From an uncultured Lachnospiraceae bacterium (lineage in GTDB: Bacteria; Bacillota; Clostridia; Lachnospirales; Lachnospiraceae), in assembly GCA_947632555.1 (NCBI GenBank), contig CANRPU010000003.1:124001-188000 (forward strand): a stretch of DNA of 64,000 nt. Reading direction: 5' to 3'. A program made the translations under genes and the position numbers. This document shows, one piece after another, positions 47,484 to 55,495 of the stretch. The notes beneath the pieces are model-generated. The model saw only the letters and a program-made list of their open reading frames with translations. It had not been told where the DNA came from and did no database searches. Numbering within the stretch: position 1 is the first letter of the stretch; each line of letters starts with the position of its first letter.

Positions 47484-47512
47484 TTGAACTCTGAAAGTGT
47501 CTTTGATACAAT
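47484..47512 (+). promoter_or_regulatory. Sigma-A promoter for pfp
   Basis: TTGAAC (47484-47489), 17 bp, TACAAT (47507-47512), then AAGGAGG nine bases before the ATG at 47555; all three elements are strong, fitting a highly expressed glycolytic gene. Confidence 0.75.
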
Positions 47513-47554
47513 AAGATGATGATATTTGTATAACAAAGAAGGAGGAATATAGAA

Positions 47555-48805
47555 ATGGCTACAAAACACAACATTATAGTGGGACAGTCCGGCGGACCTA
47601 CGTCTGTGATCAATTCCAGTCTGGCGGGCGTCTACAAGACCGCTAAGGAGCGCGGCTACCACAAGGTATACGGTATGCTTCACGGCGTACAGGGACTTCT
47701 GGACGAGCAGTACGTGGATTTATCCACCCAGATCCATTCCGACATGGATATCGAGCTCTTAAAGAGAACTCCCTCCGCTTTCCTGGGCTCCTGCCGCTAT
47801 AAGCTGCCGGATATCCATGAAGCCCCGGATATTTATGAAAAACTGTTTAAGATCCTGAATAAGCTGGATATCGAAGTATTCATTTATATCGGCGGTAACG
47901 ATTCCATGGATACCATCAAGAAGCTGTCTGATTACGCCATTCTGAAAGGACATGATCAGAAATTCCTGGGCGTGCCCAAGACCATCGACAATGACCTGGC
48001 GCTGACGGACCATACGCCCGGCTTTGGCAGCGCGGCCAAATACATAGCGGCTTCCACCAAGGAAGTGATCCGCGACGCTCTTGGCTTGAGCTACAATAAA
48101 GAAAATATCACGGTTCTGGAGATCATGGGACGTAACGCCGGCTGGCTGACCGGCGCTACCGCTTTAGCCAAGACGGAAGAGTGCAATGGCCCCGACCTGA
48201 TCTATCTGCCGGAGCTGACCTTCGATATGGATAAGTTCTTAAAGAAAGTGCAGGAACTGGTCCACAAGCAGAAAAACGTGGTGATCGCCGTTTCCGAAGG
48301 CATCAAGCTGGCTGACGGCCGTTATGTGTGCGAACTGTCCGGCGGATCCGAGTATGTGGATGCGTTCGGCCACAAGCAGCTGCAGGGTACCGCGGCTTAT
48401 CTGGCGGGCTTCCTGGGCGCCAAGATCGGCTGCAAGACCAGGAGCATTGAGTTCTCCACTCTGCAGAGAAGCGCTTCCCACATGGCTTCCCGTACCGATA
48501 TCAACGAGGCGTTCATGGTAGGCGGCGCGGCTGTGAAGGCGGCGGATGAGGGCGATACCGGCAAGATGGTGGTGATCGACAGGGTTGCCGACGATCCTTA
48601 TATGAGCGCGGCCGGCATCTACGACGTACACCGCATTGCCAACAACGAGAAACTGGTTCCCAGAGAGTGGGTAAACAAAGAGGGCAATTACGTGACCGAA
48701 GAGTTTATCGACTATGTAAAACCCCTGATCCAGGGCGATTATCCTCCGTTTATGGTAAACGGACTTCCTCAGCACCTGGTACTGAAAAAAGGCGGCAAAA
48801 GATAA
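47555..48805 (+). CDS. pfp: Pyrophosphate-dependent 6-phosphofructokinase
   Basis: This 416-aa enzyme phosphorylates fructose 6-phosphate with pyrophosphate, reversibly, saving ATP in glycolysis. GGNDS (residues 113-117) carries Asp116 where ATP-dependent enzymes have Gly, the mark of PPi use. PKTIDND supplies K142 and catalytic D145; MGRNAGWLTG follows. Optimal start signals and codon use suggest strong expression. It stands alone between a promoter and a terminator. Confidence 0.94.
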   Translation: MATKHNIIVGQSGGPTSVINSSLAGVYKTAKERGYHKVYGMLHGVQGLLDEQYVDLSTQIHSDMDIELLKRTPSAFLGSCRYKLPDIHEAPDIYEKLFKILNKLDIEVFIYIGGNDSMDTIKKLSDYAILKGHDQKFLGVPKTIDNDLALTDHTPGFGSAAKYIAASTKEVIRDALGLSYNKENITVLEIMGRNAGWLTGATALAKTEECNGPDLIYLPELTFDMDKFLKKVQELVHKQKNVVIAVSEGIKLADGRYVCELSGGSEYVDAFGHKQLQGTAAYLAGFLGAKIGCKTRSIEFSTLQRSASHMASRTDINEAFMVGGAAVKAADEGDTGKMVVIDRVADDPYMSAAGIYDVHRIANNEKLVPREWVNKEGNYVTEEFIDYVKPLIQGDYPPFMVNGLPQHLVLKKGGKR

Positions 48806-48816
48806 GGAACGGTAAG

Positions 48817-48853
48817 AAAAACGGTATGACCGGAAAGGGCCATACCGTTTTTT
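48817..48853 (+). terminator. Terminator of pfp
   Basis: AAAACGGTATG pairs with CATACCGTTTT around an internal GACC/GGCC region, followed by TTTTTATT. Confidence 0.85.
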
Positions 48854-48892
48854 ATTGTGGGGGAGCATTGTCCCGGCCGCTTTTTTCTGCCG

Positions 48893-49810
48893 CTAAAGCG
48901 CCAGATAGCGCCTGATCTCCTGAATGTAGAGTTCTCCCATCCGGCTCAGCACCAGATTTCTGCGGGTAATATAGCCAATTTCCATCCGGCTGTCCGAAGT
49001 TTCGTCCTCCGGTTCAAAGGGGATGGCAAGGTAATCGGTGCCGTTGAGCTCTTCACAGATAATGCCGGAGCAGAGCGTATAGCCGTTGAGTCCGATCATC
49101 AGGTTCAGCATGGTTGCCCTGTCGTTGGCTTTGATGGTGCGGGGATAATTTTCCGTGCTGAGGATCTCCTCCGCCAGATAGAAGGAACTGTCGCTGCCCT
49201 GCTCAAAAGAAAGACAGGGATAGTCCGCCAGCTGGCGGAAGCGGATGGAGGCGCATTTCGCCAGGGGGTGGCCCTTCCAGAGGTAAACATACGCGCTGCA
49301 GTCGATCAGCTTATGAAATTCCAGATCGTTGGAACGCAGCAGGTTGGTAATGATCTTCCGGTTAAAGTCGCTGAGATACAGGATGCCGATCTCGCTCCGG
49401 GAGGTGCGGACGTCTTCGATGACCTCCCTGGTCTTGGTTTCCCGAATGGCAAATTCGTATTCTTCGGTGTTGAACTGTTTTACCATTTCCACAAAGCTCT
49501 TGATGGCAAAAGAGTAGTGCTGCGTGGAAATGCCGAATTTCTTTTTCCTAGTCCCCGGTTGTCCGTATTTTTCCATAAGCGTTTCATACTGATAGTAGAC
49601 CTGGCGGGCGTAGGTGATAAATTCCATGCCGTCATTGGTGAGGGACATACCGTGGCCGCTGCGGCAGTAGAGCGCGAAGCCCAGCTCGCGCTCCAGTTCC
49701 TGCACCGCGCTGGAAAGGGAGGGCTGGGAAATATAAAGTTTCTCCGCCGCCTTGCTCAGCGAGCCTGTTTCTGAAATAACGATAACATAGTGTAATTGCT
49801 GAAGTGTCAT
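48893..49810 (-). CDS. LysR-family transcriptional regulator
   Basis: This 305-aa regulator has an N-terminal winged helix (LHYVIVISETGSLSKAAEKLYISQPSLSSAVQELE) and a C-terminal two-lobed effector domain (about 90-300). GAGGAG lies seven bases before the start at 49810. Its target is not evident: it lies downstream of rubredoxin on the same strand, and no divergent gene shares its control region. The effector is unknown. Confidence 0.92.
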   Translation of the reverse strand: MTLQQLHYVIVISETGSLSKAAEKLYISQPSLSSAVQELERELGFALYCRSGHGMSLTNDGMEFITYARQVYYQYETLMEKYGQPGTRKKKFGISTQHYSFAIKSFVEMVKQFNTEEYEFAIRETKTREVIEDVRTSRSEIGILYLSDFNRKIITNLLRSNDLEFHKLIDCSAYVYLWKGHPLAKCASIRFRQLADYPCLSFEQGSDSSFYLAEEILSTENYPRTIKANDRATMLNLMIGLNGYTLCSGIICEELNGTDYLAIPFEPEDETSDSRMEIGYITRRNLVLSRMGELYIQEIRRYLAL

Positions 49811-49849
49811 AGCCGATCTCCTCGCGAATCGTTGGGGGTGGCAGCGTTT

Positions 49850-49880
49850 AAAGACCGGCAGCTTCGCACTGCCGGTCTTT
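49850..49880 (-). terminator. Hairpin between rubredoxin and the LysR gene
   Basis: AAAGACCGGCAG (49850-49861) and CTGCCGGTCTTT (49869-49880) pair perfectly around a 7-base loop. On the minus strand it lies 14 bp after the rubredoxin stop; the trailing T run is short. Confidence 0.6.
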
Positions 49881-49894
49881 CTGATTTCCGCTGT

Positions 49895-50068
49895 TTAGTT
49901 GTAATTATTGATGCAGGGCTGGAACATACTCTTATCGATGCCGCAGACCGGGCATACCCAGTCATCAGGAAGGTCTTCAAACGCGGTCCCGGGCGCGATG
50001 CCGTGCTCGGGGTCCCCCTTTTCAGGATCATATGTGTAGCCGCAGGGATTACAGAAATACTTTTGCAT
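49895..50068 (-). CDS. Rubredoxin
   Basis: This 57-aa iron protein for single-electron transfer in the anaerobic cytoplasm has four cysteines in two CxxCG-type loops, C6/C9 ([10 protein letters not shown]) and C39/C42 (WVCPVCG). The start at 50068 has AGGAG eight bases upstream on the minus strand; the longer in-frame extension would run into the fabD promoter region. A partner such as rubrerythrin is not in the window. Confidence 0.95.
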   Translation of the reverse strand: MQKYFCNPCGYTYDPEKGDPEHGIAPGTAFEDLPDDWVCPVCGIDKSMFQPCINNYN

Positions 50069-50178
50069 AATAAGGCTCCTTTCAGATAATGTACTTGGAG
50101 CTTGGCTCCGATTAAAGCTATGGTACCACATTTTTATCCGAAATACAACAAGAAATCCGGTAGTGTATACACGGGGGA

Positions 50179-50207
50179 TTGACAGGAATGAAAAACTGCT
50201 GTATAGT
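50179..50207 (+). promoter_or_regulatory. Sigma-A promoter for fabD
   Basis: TTGACA (50179-50184), 17 bp, TATAGT (50202-50207). The -10 is embedded in the large palindrome that follows, so a bound repressor would block it. Confidence 0.8.
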
Positions 50208-50239
50208 TTGATAGTCAAACAATTTGACTATCAAACTAT
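50203..50239 (+). promoter_or_regulatory. FabT-like double operator: 37-bp perfect palindrome
   Basis: ATAGTTTGATAGTCAAA (50203-50219), CAA, TTTGACTATCAAACTAT (50223-50239). Each arm is itself a TTTGA-N3-TCAAA dyad, the form of the FabT box reported for streptococci and lactococci. It covers the -10 and the start of transcription of fabD. The MarR-family gene directly after fabD is the obvious ligand. Confidence 0.75.
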
Positions 50240-50264
50240 ATGGAAAAAGCAAGGGGGAAGAAAA

Positions 50265-51191
50265 ATGAGCAAGACAGCATTTCTGTTTCCGGGACAGGGC
50301 GTCCAGTACGCGGGCATGGGAAAGTCCTTTTATGAAAAGGAGGCCGCGGCAAGAGCGGTGTACGACGAAGCCGGCAGGGCCGCCGGGCTGGATGTGGCGG
50401 CTCTCTGCTTTGAAAAAAACGATAAGCTGGACAAGACCAGATATACCCAGATCGCGCTGCTGACTACGGAAATCGCCATCCTGCGGGTGCTGGAGCAGAA
50501 TCAGGTCAGGGCCGATGTGACGGCGGGCATGAGCCTGGGCGAGTACGGCGCCATTGTAGCCGCGGGCGTTATGAGCCAGGAGGACGCGTTCCGGGTAGTC
50601 GGGCAGAGAGGGATCATCATGCAGGAGGCGTCCCCTGAAGGAGGCGCCATGGCAGCGGTGACGGGACTGCCGGAGGATGTGGTCGAGAAGATCTGCGGGG
50701 AAACGGAATGGAAGGTGTCCGTGGCCGGTTACAACGCCCCGGGGCAGACCGTGATCACGGGTACCGCTTCCGCGGTACAAAAAGCTGCAGAAGCCCTGAA
50801 GGAAGCGGGAGCCGCGAAAGTGGTGCCTCTGAACGTGAGCGGCCCCTTTCATTCTCCGCTGTTTTCCGCCGCGGGAGAAAGGCTGGAAAAAGTGCTGGAC
50901 GGCGTCAGCGTCAACACGCCCCGCATCCCCTATGTCTGCAGTATGATGGGGGATTATGTGACAACGCCGGCGGAAGTGAAGTTCCTTTTGAAGATGCAGG
51001 TGTCCTCTCCGGTAAGATGGCGGCAGTCGATGGAAAGAATGCTGGCGGACGGCGTGGATACGTTTATCGAGATCGGACCCGGCAAAACCCTGAGCGCCTT
51101 AGCGCGCAGGATCGACAAAAAGGCAAGGACCTTCAGCGTGGATGGCTACGAGGACCTGCAGGCGTGCCTGGAGGGGCTGAAAAACAAATGA
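50265..51191 (+). CDS. fabD: Malonyl-CoA-acyl carrier protein transacylase
   Basis: This 308-aa enzyme loads malonate onto ACP for type II fatty acid synthesis. The active-site serine is S90 in AGMSLGEYGA (Met replaces the usual His before Ser), with H196 in SGPFHSPLF and the N-terminal FLFPGQGVQYAGMG. The true start is ATG 50265 after AGGGGGAAG; 34 upstream in-frame codons cross the promoter and are not coding. Other fab genes are absent nearby, so fabD is split from its usual cluster. Confidence 0.94.
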   Translation: MSKTAFLFPGQGVQYAGMGKSFYEKEAAARAVYDEAGRAAGLDVAALCFEKNDKLDKTRYTQIALLTTEIAILRVLEQNQVRADVTAGMSLGEYGAIVAAGVMSQEDAFRVVGQRGIIMQEASPEGGAMAAVTGLPEDVVEKICGETEWKVSVAGYNAPGQTVITGTASAVQKAAEALKEAGAAKVVPLNVSGPFHSPLFSAAGERLEKVLDGVSVNTPRIPYVCSMMGDYVTTPAEVKFLLKMQVSSPVRWRQSMERMLADGVDTFIEIGPGKTLSALARRIDKKARTFSVDGYEDLQACLEGLKNK

Positions 51192-51214
51192 GCGCGCAGG
51201 AGGGGAGAGATGGG

Positions 51215-51664
51215 ATGGATTTGGAAAAAGCGTTGAACACGCTTTTCGTAACATTGTTTCAGGATATTTTAAGCCTGGAGGAAAAGGCGCTGATCCGGGG
51301 AGAATTTCAGGACATTACCATAAATGACATGCATGTCATAGAAGCGATCGGGCCGGGGGAGGCGCAGACCAGTTCCACTGTGGCGGGAAAACTTTCCGTA
51401 ACGGTGGGAACCCTGACCAAGGCTGTGGACAGGCTTTCCCGAAACGGTTATGTGCTGCGGGAAAGGAGCGAGGACGATAAACGGCTGGTGCTGCTCTCCC
51501 TTATGGAAAAAGGAAGGAGAGCTTACGCGCATCATCAGAAGTTTCATGAAAATATGATCAAAGCCGTAGTTTCCCGGTTTGACGGGGAGGAAGCGGAATT
51601 TCTGGCCAGATCGCTGGAGGATCTGATCGGTTATCTGCGGGGCGGAACGGATATCAAACTGTAA
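51215..51664 (+). CDS. MarR-family regulator, probable FabT-like fatty acid synthesis repressor
   Basis: This 149-aa winged-helix protein has INDMHVIEAIGPGEAQTSSTVAGKLSVTVGTLTKAVDRLSRNGYVLRERSEDDKR, a typical MarR core. AGGAGGGG stands nine bases before ATG 51215; ATG 51188, overlapping the fabD stop, would add nine residues. Its link with fabD and the TTTGA-N3-TCAAA operators indicates autogenous control of fatty acid synthesis, as FabT does with acyl-ACP as corepressor. The gene is not called fabT because homology was not tested. Confidence 0.87.
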   Translation: MDLEKALNTLFVTLFQDILSLEEKALIRGEFQDITINDMHVIEAIGPGEAQTSSTVAGKLSVTVGTLTKAVDRLSRNGYVLRERSEDDKRLVLLSLMEKGRRAYAHHQKFHENMIKAVVSRFDGEEAEFLARSLEDLIGYLRGGTDIKL

Positions 51665-51799
51665 ACCCGCGCGTATATCCGCGGTTGTTTTGCGCATACT
51701 GACAGGGTACAACTTGCACAAAAATCAGTTACTTGGTGCACTGTTGCGCTTTTTCTGATATTGATATGATGAAGAATATCAGGAGAGGTTAAGGTCGGT

Positions 51800-52153
51800 A
51801 TGAGCAGAAGCAAAAAGGCTGAGAACGTAGAAATAGGAAGAAGACTGCGGGAGTGCAGGATGAACCTGGGGCTGTCGCAGGCAAAGATAGCGGAAATACT
51901 GGATGTGACCGACGATCATTACCGGAAGCTGGAGAGCGGCAACACGGGACTGACGATCGGCAAGATACGTATTCTATATGAAAAACTGCAGATAGAGCCT
52001 ACGTATCTGCTGACAGGAAAACAGTCGGAGGAAATGGATCTGGAGAAATACCTGGCCAACTGTACCGAACAGCAGAGCGACGCGCTTTTTGCCAGGTGCC
52101 TGCAGTATTTCTGGAATATGGTGCAGGAAAGGAAAAGCCGGGAGGGAGAATAG
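51800..52153 (+). CDS. XRE-family helix-turn-helix regulator
   Basis: This 117-aa protein has an N-terminal Cro/C1-type helix-turn-helix (IGRRLRECRMNLGLSQAKIAEILDVTDDHYRKLESG) and a short C-terminal helical part (about 75-117). AGGAG lies some 15 bases before the ATG. The 135-bp gap in front of it holds small inverted repeats but no promoter I would defend. A terminator follows. The target is unknown; no phage genes are near. Confidence 0.88.
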   Translation: MSRSKKAENVEIGRRLRECRMNLGLSQAKIAEILDVTDDHYRKLESGNTGLTIGKIRILYEKLQIEPTYLLTGKQSEEMDLEKYLANCTEQQSDALFARCLQYFWNMVQERKSREGE

Positions 52154-52156
52154 AGG

Positions 52157-52191
52157 AAACCGCCAAAGTGCAGGGCACGAAGGCGGTTTTT
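52157..52191 (+). terminator. Terminator after the XRE gene
   Basis: AAACCGCC and GGCGGTTT enclose a second short stem, GTGC/GCAC, and are followed by TT. Confidence 0.75.
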
Positions 52192-52239
52192 GTGTGGTTT
52201 TTTTACGGAAAGGCATAACAGGCGGAAGAGTGTACCGGA

Positions 52240-52752
52240 ATGGAGGAAAACGCGTTTTTTGAGCAGCTGTATCGGAACACAAGGGAAGCGCTTCTGCAGT
52301 ATCTGAAGAGAGTGAGCGGACGGGAAGACTGGGCGGAGGATATTCTGCAGGACACCTATCTGGAGGCCTATCAGCGCCGCGGTATGCTGACGGCGCATCC
52401 CAATCCGGCCGGCTGGCTGTACAAGACCGCCCTGAATCTTTACAGAAACGCGGGCAGAAAAAAAGAGAACGCCAATCTGTCCCTGGAGGCGGTCCCGGAA
52501 GGGGCCGTTTCGTGGGGAGAATCCCGCTATGAATCCGCGGAATGGCGGCTGACCATGGAGGAATCCCTGGAAGAGAAAGACAGACGGCTTCTGGGCCGTT
52601 ACTACCTGGAAGGATATTCCGTCCGGGAGATAGCGGAGGAATACCAGCTGACCGAGGGATGCATCAGGGTCAGGCTGCTGCGCATCCGCAGACGGATCCG
52701 AGTCCTGTGTCAGAGCGGGGAAGTGAAAAACGAAAAAGGAGGAAACCTGTAA
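52240..52752 (+). CDS. ECF-type RNA polymerase sigma factor
   Basis: This 170-aa sigma factor has region 2 (EDWAEDILQDTYLEAYQRRGM, then NPAGWLYKTALNLYRN) and region 4 (EKDRRLLGRYYLEGYSVREIAEEYQLTEGCIRVRLLRIRRRI). It lacks regions 1 and 3. No anti-sigma factor gene is adjacent, which is unusual for this class, so control may lie at transcription or with a distant partner. The start is ATG 52240 with a weak purine-rich site (GGCGGAAGAG farther up). Confidence 0.88.
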   Translation: MEENAFFEQLYRNTREALLQYLKRVSGREDWAEDILQDTYLEAYQRRGMLTAHPNPAGWLYKTALNLYRNAGRKKENANLSLEAVPEGAVSWGESRYESAEWRLTMEESLEEKDRRLLGRYYLEGYSVREIAEEYQLTEGCIRVRLLRIRRRIRVLCQSGEVKNEKGGNL

Positions 52753-52840
52753 CATTCTGTCGTTTTGAAAACATTTATGTATAGGGGGACAATACCATAA
52801 AAGATGACGCGCCCCGTAAAATACAGAATGGAGGTTTCAA

Positions 52841-53083
52841 ATGGTAAGAACAAAAATGATGCTACCGGAAATTTCCAGCGCGGGCTATGACGCTTTATGC
52901 GCCGTGCTGGAGCTGGAGTTTCTCCAAGGCGGCGAGGTATGGCGGTTTTACGACGTGCCGGAGCAGGTCTGGTACGAGTGGCGGAGGACGAAGGAACCGG
53001 CCGCTTATTTCCACACTCATATCGCGGGGAGATACGAGGCGGGGAAAATCTTCCCCGTAAAGATCCTGCCGGCGGCTGAATAA
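52841..53083 (+). CDS. KTSC-domain small protein
   Basis: This 80-aa protein matches the KTSC domain: SSAGYDALCAVLELEFLQGG, RFYDVPEQVWYEW and AYFHTHIAGRYE, lacking only a C-terminal extension. KTSC proteins are small, linked to lysyl-tRNA synthetase C-termini in some bacteria, and of uncertain nucleic-acid-related function. GGAGG lies eight bases before the ATG. A possible promoter, TTGAAA (52765-52770), 17 bp, GACAAT, precedes it. Confidence 0.82.
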   Translation: MVRTKMMLPEISSAGYDALCAVLELEFLQGGEVWRFYDVPEQVWYEWRRTKEPAAYFHTHIAGRYEAGKIFPVKILPAAE

Positions 53084-53090
53084 GGCCGCA

Positions 53091-53119
53091 TTGCAAAATC
53101 CGCGGATTTTTGTTATAAT
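53091..53119 (+). promoter_or_regulatory. Sigma-A promoter for the zinc-ribbon/TPM pair
   Basis: TTGCAA (53091-53096), 17 bp, TATAAT (53114-53119). The spacer contains the palindrome AAAATCCGCGGATTTT (53095-53110), which could be an operator or a small hairpin ending the KTSC transcript. Confidence 0.7.
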
Positions 53120-53152
53120 AACGCGGATAGATTGTGTAAAGGAGAGGGCGCC

Positions 53153-54142
53153 ATGATCTTTAAATGTAAAAACTGCGGCGGAAATACCGTTTATGATCCC
53201 GAATCACATAAAATGTACTGTCCCTACTGCGACAGTCAGGACAGTGAGGAGCCGGTGACGGAAGGACAGTCGCTGTACTACTGTATCAGCTGCGGCGGCC
53301 AGCTTCAGGTAGATGACTTTACCTCCGCTGCCCGCTGTCCCTATTGCGACAACTACATTATCTTTGACGAAAGGGTGTCGGGAGAGTATGAACCGCATCT
53401 GATCCTGCCCTTTATGCTGGGCAGGGAAAAGGTCAAGCAGCTGATGCGGGATAAATTTAAAAAATGTGTTTTCGCGCCCTCCTCGTTTTTAAGCGAGGCA
53501 AAGCTGGATTCCATGACGGGGATGTACGTGCCTTTCTGGATGTATGACTATCATGTGCACGGCGCCTATGACGGACAGGGCAATGTGATAAGGACCTGGG
53601 TGAGCGGCAGCAGGGAATATACCGAAACCAGCACGTTTCACATCGAAAGGGATATGGAAGCGGATTTTGACAAAATGCCGGTGGACGCGTCCCTGCGGAT
53701 GGCGGACGATATCATGGATCTGATGGAGCCTTACGATTATAAGGCGCTGGAGGCGTTTAAGGCGAAATACATGTCCGGATTTTTCGCGGAGCGCTTCAAT
53801 ATGCCGGCGGTGGACGCGGAAAAAAGGGCTGTGGACAAAGCCAAAATCGACGCGGAGAATATCCTGCGCCAGAGCATGAGCGGATATACGGGGCTGCGCA
53901 GCAGCCTGAACAACCAGGTAACGCTGAACCGTACGGATACCAATTACGCGCTGCTTCCGGTGTGGATCTATCATTACCAATACAAAGAAGAAGACTATTG
54001 TTTTCATATCAACGGGCAGACAGGCAAGATCATCGGCAAGGTGCCGGTTTCCAAGGGAAAGGTCTGGGGATACGGCGCCACCGTATTCGCCGCTCTGTTC
54101 GCCATACTGATGCTGGTAAGACAGCTTCTGTTTTTTCTGTGA
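53153..54142 (+). CDS. Membrane-anchored double zinc-ribbon protein (TFIIB-type ribbon)
   Basis: This 329-aa protein has two N-terminal zinc ribbons with four CxxC pairs (C5/C8, C23/C26, C44/C47, C62/C65). A beta-rich middle domain (about 85-290; MTGMYVPFWMYDYHVHGAYDG) follows, and a single C-terminal transmembrane helix (about 305-327). ATG 53153 has AAGGAG eight bases upstream. It is the first gene of a pair with a TPM-domain protein; such pairs recur in Firmicutes, but the function is not established. Confidence 0.8.
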   Translation: MIFKCKNCGGNTVYDPESHKMYCPYCDSQDSEEPVTEGQSLYYCISCGGQLQVDDFTSAARCPYCDNYIIFDERVSGEYEPHLILPFMLGREKVKQLMRDKFKKCVFAPSSFLSEAKLDSMTGMYVPFWMYDYHVHGAYDGQGNVIRTWVSGSREYTETSTFHIERDMEADFDKMPVDASLRMADDIMDLMEPYDYKALEAFKAKYMSGFFAERFNMPAVDAEKRAVDKAKIDAENILRQSMSGYTGLRSSLNNQVTLNRTDTNYALLPVWIYHYQYKEEDYCFHINGQTGKIIGKVPVSKGKVWGYGATVFAALFAILMLVRQLLFFL

Positions 54143-54168
54143 TTCGGTAAGAAAAGGAGAAGAGTTAG

Positions 54169-55035
54169 ATGAAACAGTATTTTTCTTATTTTAAATTTTT
54201 ATGGATCGTATTGGGCGCGCTGATCCTGCTGACCGCGGGAACGGCGGTGGTCAAAAACGCCATTTCTGGAAGAAGCAACTACCACGCTCCGGAGGAGAGA
54301 GTGTATGATGAGGCGGATGTGCTGACGGACGGGGAAGAGGAAGCGCTCCGGGAACTGATCGCCAAAAGGGAAAAAGCGGCGGGCTGCGATATCGTGCTGG
54401 TGACCATCGACAGATCCCTGCTGACGGAATACGGACTGACGGATACGGATTCCAACTGGGAATACTGTATGCAAAACTACGCGGACGATTTTTACGATGA
54501 GCACCATTACGGTTACGATACGGATTTTGAAGGAAACGGCGTACTGCTGCTGGACAACTGGTACAAAGGGGAAGAGGGCAGCTGGCTCTCTACCAGCGGC
54601 AGCGTATACCAGCGCTTTTCCAGCCGCATGATAGACGATGTGCTGGATGACGTGGACGAAATGGTGGAAACATCTCCTTATAAGGCCTATCGGGCATATA
54701 TTAACGATATCTACCGGCTGATGGCCAGGAGCAACGGACTGGCCAGGCTGATGAATCCCATCGCGCTTTTCATCCTTGCCGCGGCGGCGGCCCTGATCTT
54801 TGCGGCCATCCACTTAAAATTCAGGGAAGGGGAAAAGACCACTTCGGCCGAAACCTATCTGGAGAACGGCAGCGTGCGGTTCAACGTAAAGAAGGATACC
54901 CTGGTCAATAAAGTGGTGACCAGCAGGGTGATCGAAAGCTCTTCCTCCGGTTCCGGGGGCGGAAGCAGCGGAGGAGGCGGCGGACACCACAGCAGCAGCG
55001 GCGCCAGCCATGGGGGCGGCGGTCACAGACGCTGA
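54169..55035 (+). CDS. TPM-domain membrane protein with Gly/Ser/His-rich tail
   Basis: This 288-aa protein has an N-terminal helix (about 8-30) and then a TPM domain (about 44-185; RVYDEADVLTDGEEEALRELI, ending in the family pattern with YKAYRAYINDIY). A second membrane helix spans about 198-218. A cytoplasmic or surface tail ends in a 32-residue Gly/Ser/His-rich stretch, which could bind metal. TPM domains act as acid phosphatases or in photosystem repair elsewhere. It follows the zinc-ribbon gene by 26 bp. Confidence 0.82.
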   Translation: MKQYFSYFKFLWIVLGALILLTAGTAVVKNAISGRSNYHAPEERVYDEADVLTDGEEEALRELIAKREKAAGCDIVLVTIDRSLLTEYGLTDTDSNWEYCMQNYADDFYDEHHYGYDTDFEGNGVLLLDNWYKGEEGSWLSTSGSVYQRFSSRMIDDVLDDVDEMVETSPYKAYRAYINDIYRLMARSNGLARLMNPIALFILAAAAALIFAAIHLKFREGEKTTSAETYLENGSVRFNVKKDTLVNKVVTSRVIESSSSGSGGGSSGGGGGHHSSSGASHGGGGHRR

Positions 55036-55060
55036 GAAAAAGGATATTCTGAGGGACATA

Positions 55061-55098
55061 AAAAAGGGCACCCACATGACGGCTGGGTGCCCTTTTAT
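55061..55098. terminator. Bidirectional terminator between the TPM gene and rpsT
   Basis: AAAAGGGCACCCA (55062-55074) and TGGGTGCCCTTTT (55084-55096) form a perfect 13-bp stem with A and T tracts on the outer sides, so it can end both convergent transcripts. Confidence 0.88.
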
Positions 55099-55120
55099 TA
55101 CATTTCTTGATTTTATAAAA

Positions 55121-55384
55121 TTAAGCCATTTTGTTGACTGCGGCGGCCAGACGGGATACCTTCCTGGAAGCATTGTTCTTGTGGTATACGCCCTTGGATG
55201 CCGCGGAATCAATCTTACTGGTCGCTGCCAGCAGAGCAGCGGCCGCAGCGGCTTTGTCACCGGATTCTACGGCGGCGGTCACTTTCTTGACCGCGGTCTT
55301 GACACCGGATCTGATGGCTTTATTTCTATCAGCCTTGGTCTGCGCTACTAAAATTCTCTTTTTCGCGGATTTGATGTTAGCCAA
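55121..55384 (-). CDS. rpsT: Ribosomal protein S20
   Basis: This 87-aa small-subunit protein is Ala/Lys-rich and begins ANIKSAKKR after the initiator. The start codon is TTG at 55384, with GGGAGG nine bases upstream on the minus strand. Escherichia coli rpsT also starts with UUG, where it matters for autoregulation. rpsT is divergent from gpr, a neighbour it also has in Bacillus. Confidence 0.96.
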   Translation of the reverse strand: MANIKSAKKRILVAQTKADRNKAIRSGVKTAVKKVTAAVESGDKAAAAAALLAATSKIDSAASKGVYHKNNASRKVSRLAAAVNKMA

Positions 55385-55495
55385 TCTCTACACCTCCCAT
55401 TGTTTGATGATTTTTGTATGAAGATGTTCCATTAAAGCCTGACACGGACGACCAATGTAAACATACGAATATTATTTTAGCCGAGCAGGAGGATA

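Noticed and set aside
51665..51799. Promoter or small RNA in the gap before the XRE gene
   Set aside because: Only partial -10 sequences and a loose GTGCA/TGCAC pairing are visible; nothing is strong enough to call.
55385..55495. Sigma-G promoter for gpr
   Set aside because: CATACGA near 55462 resembles a -10, but no acceptable -35 (GNATR) is found at 18 bp spacing.
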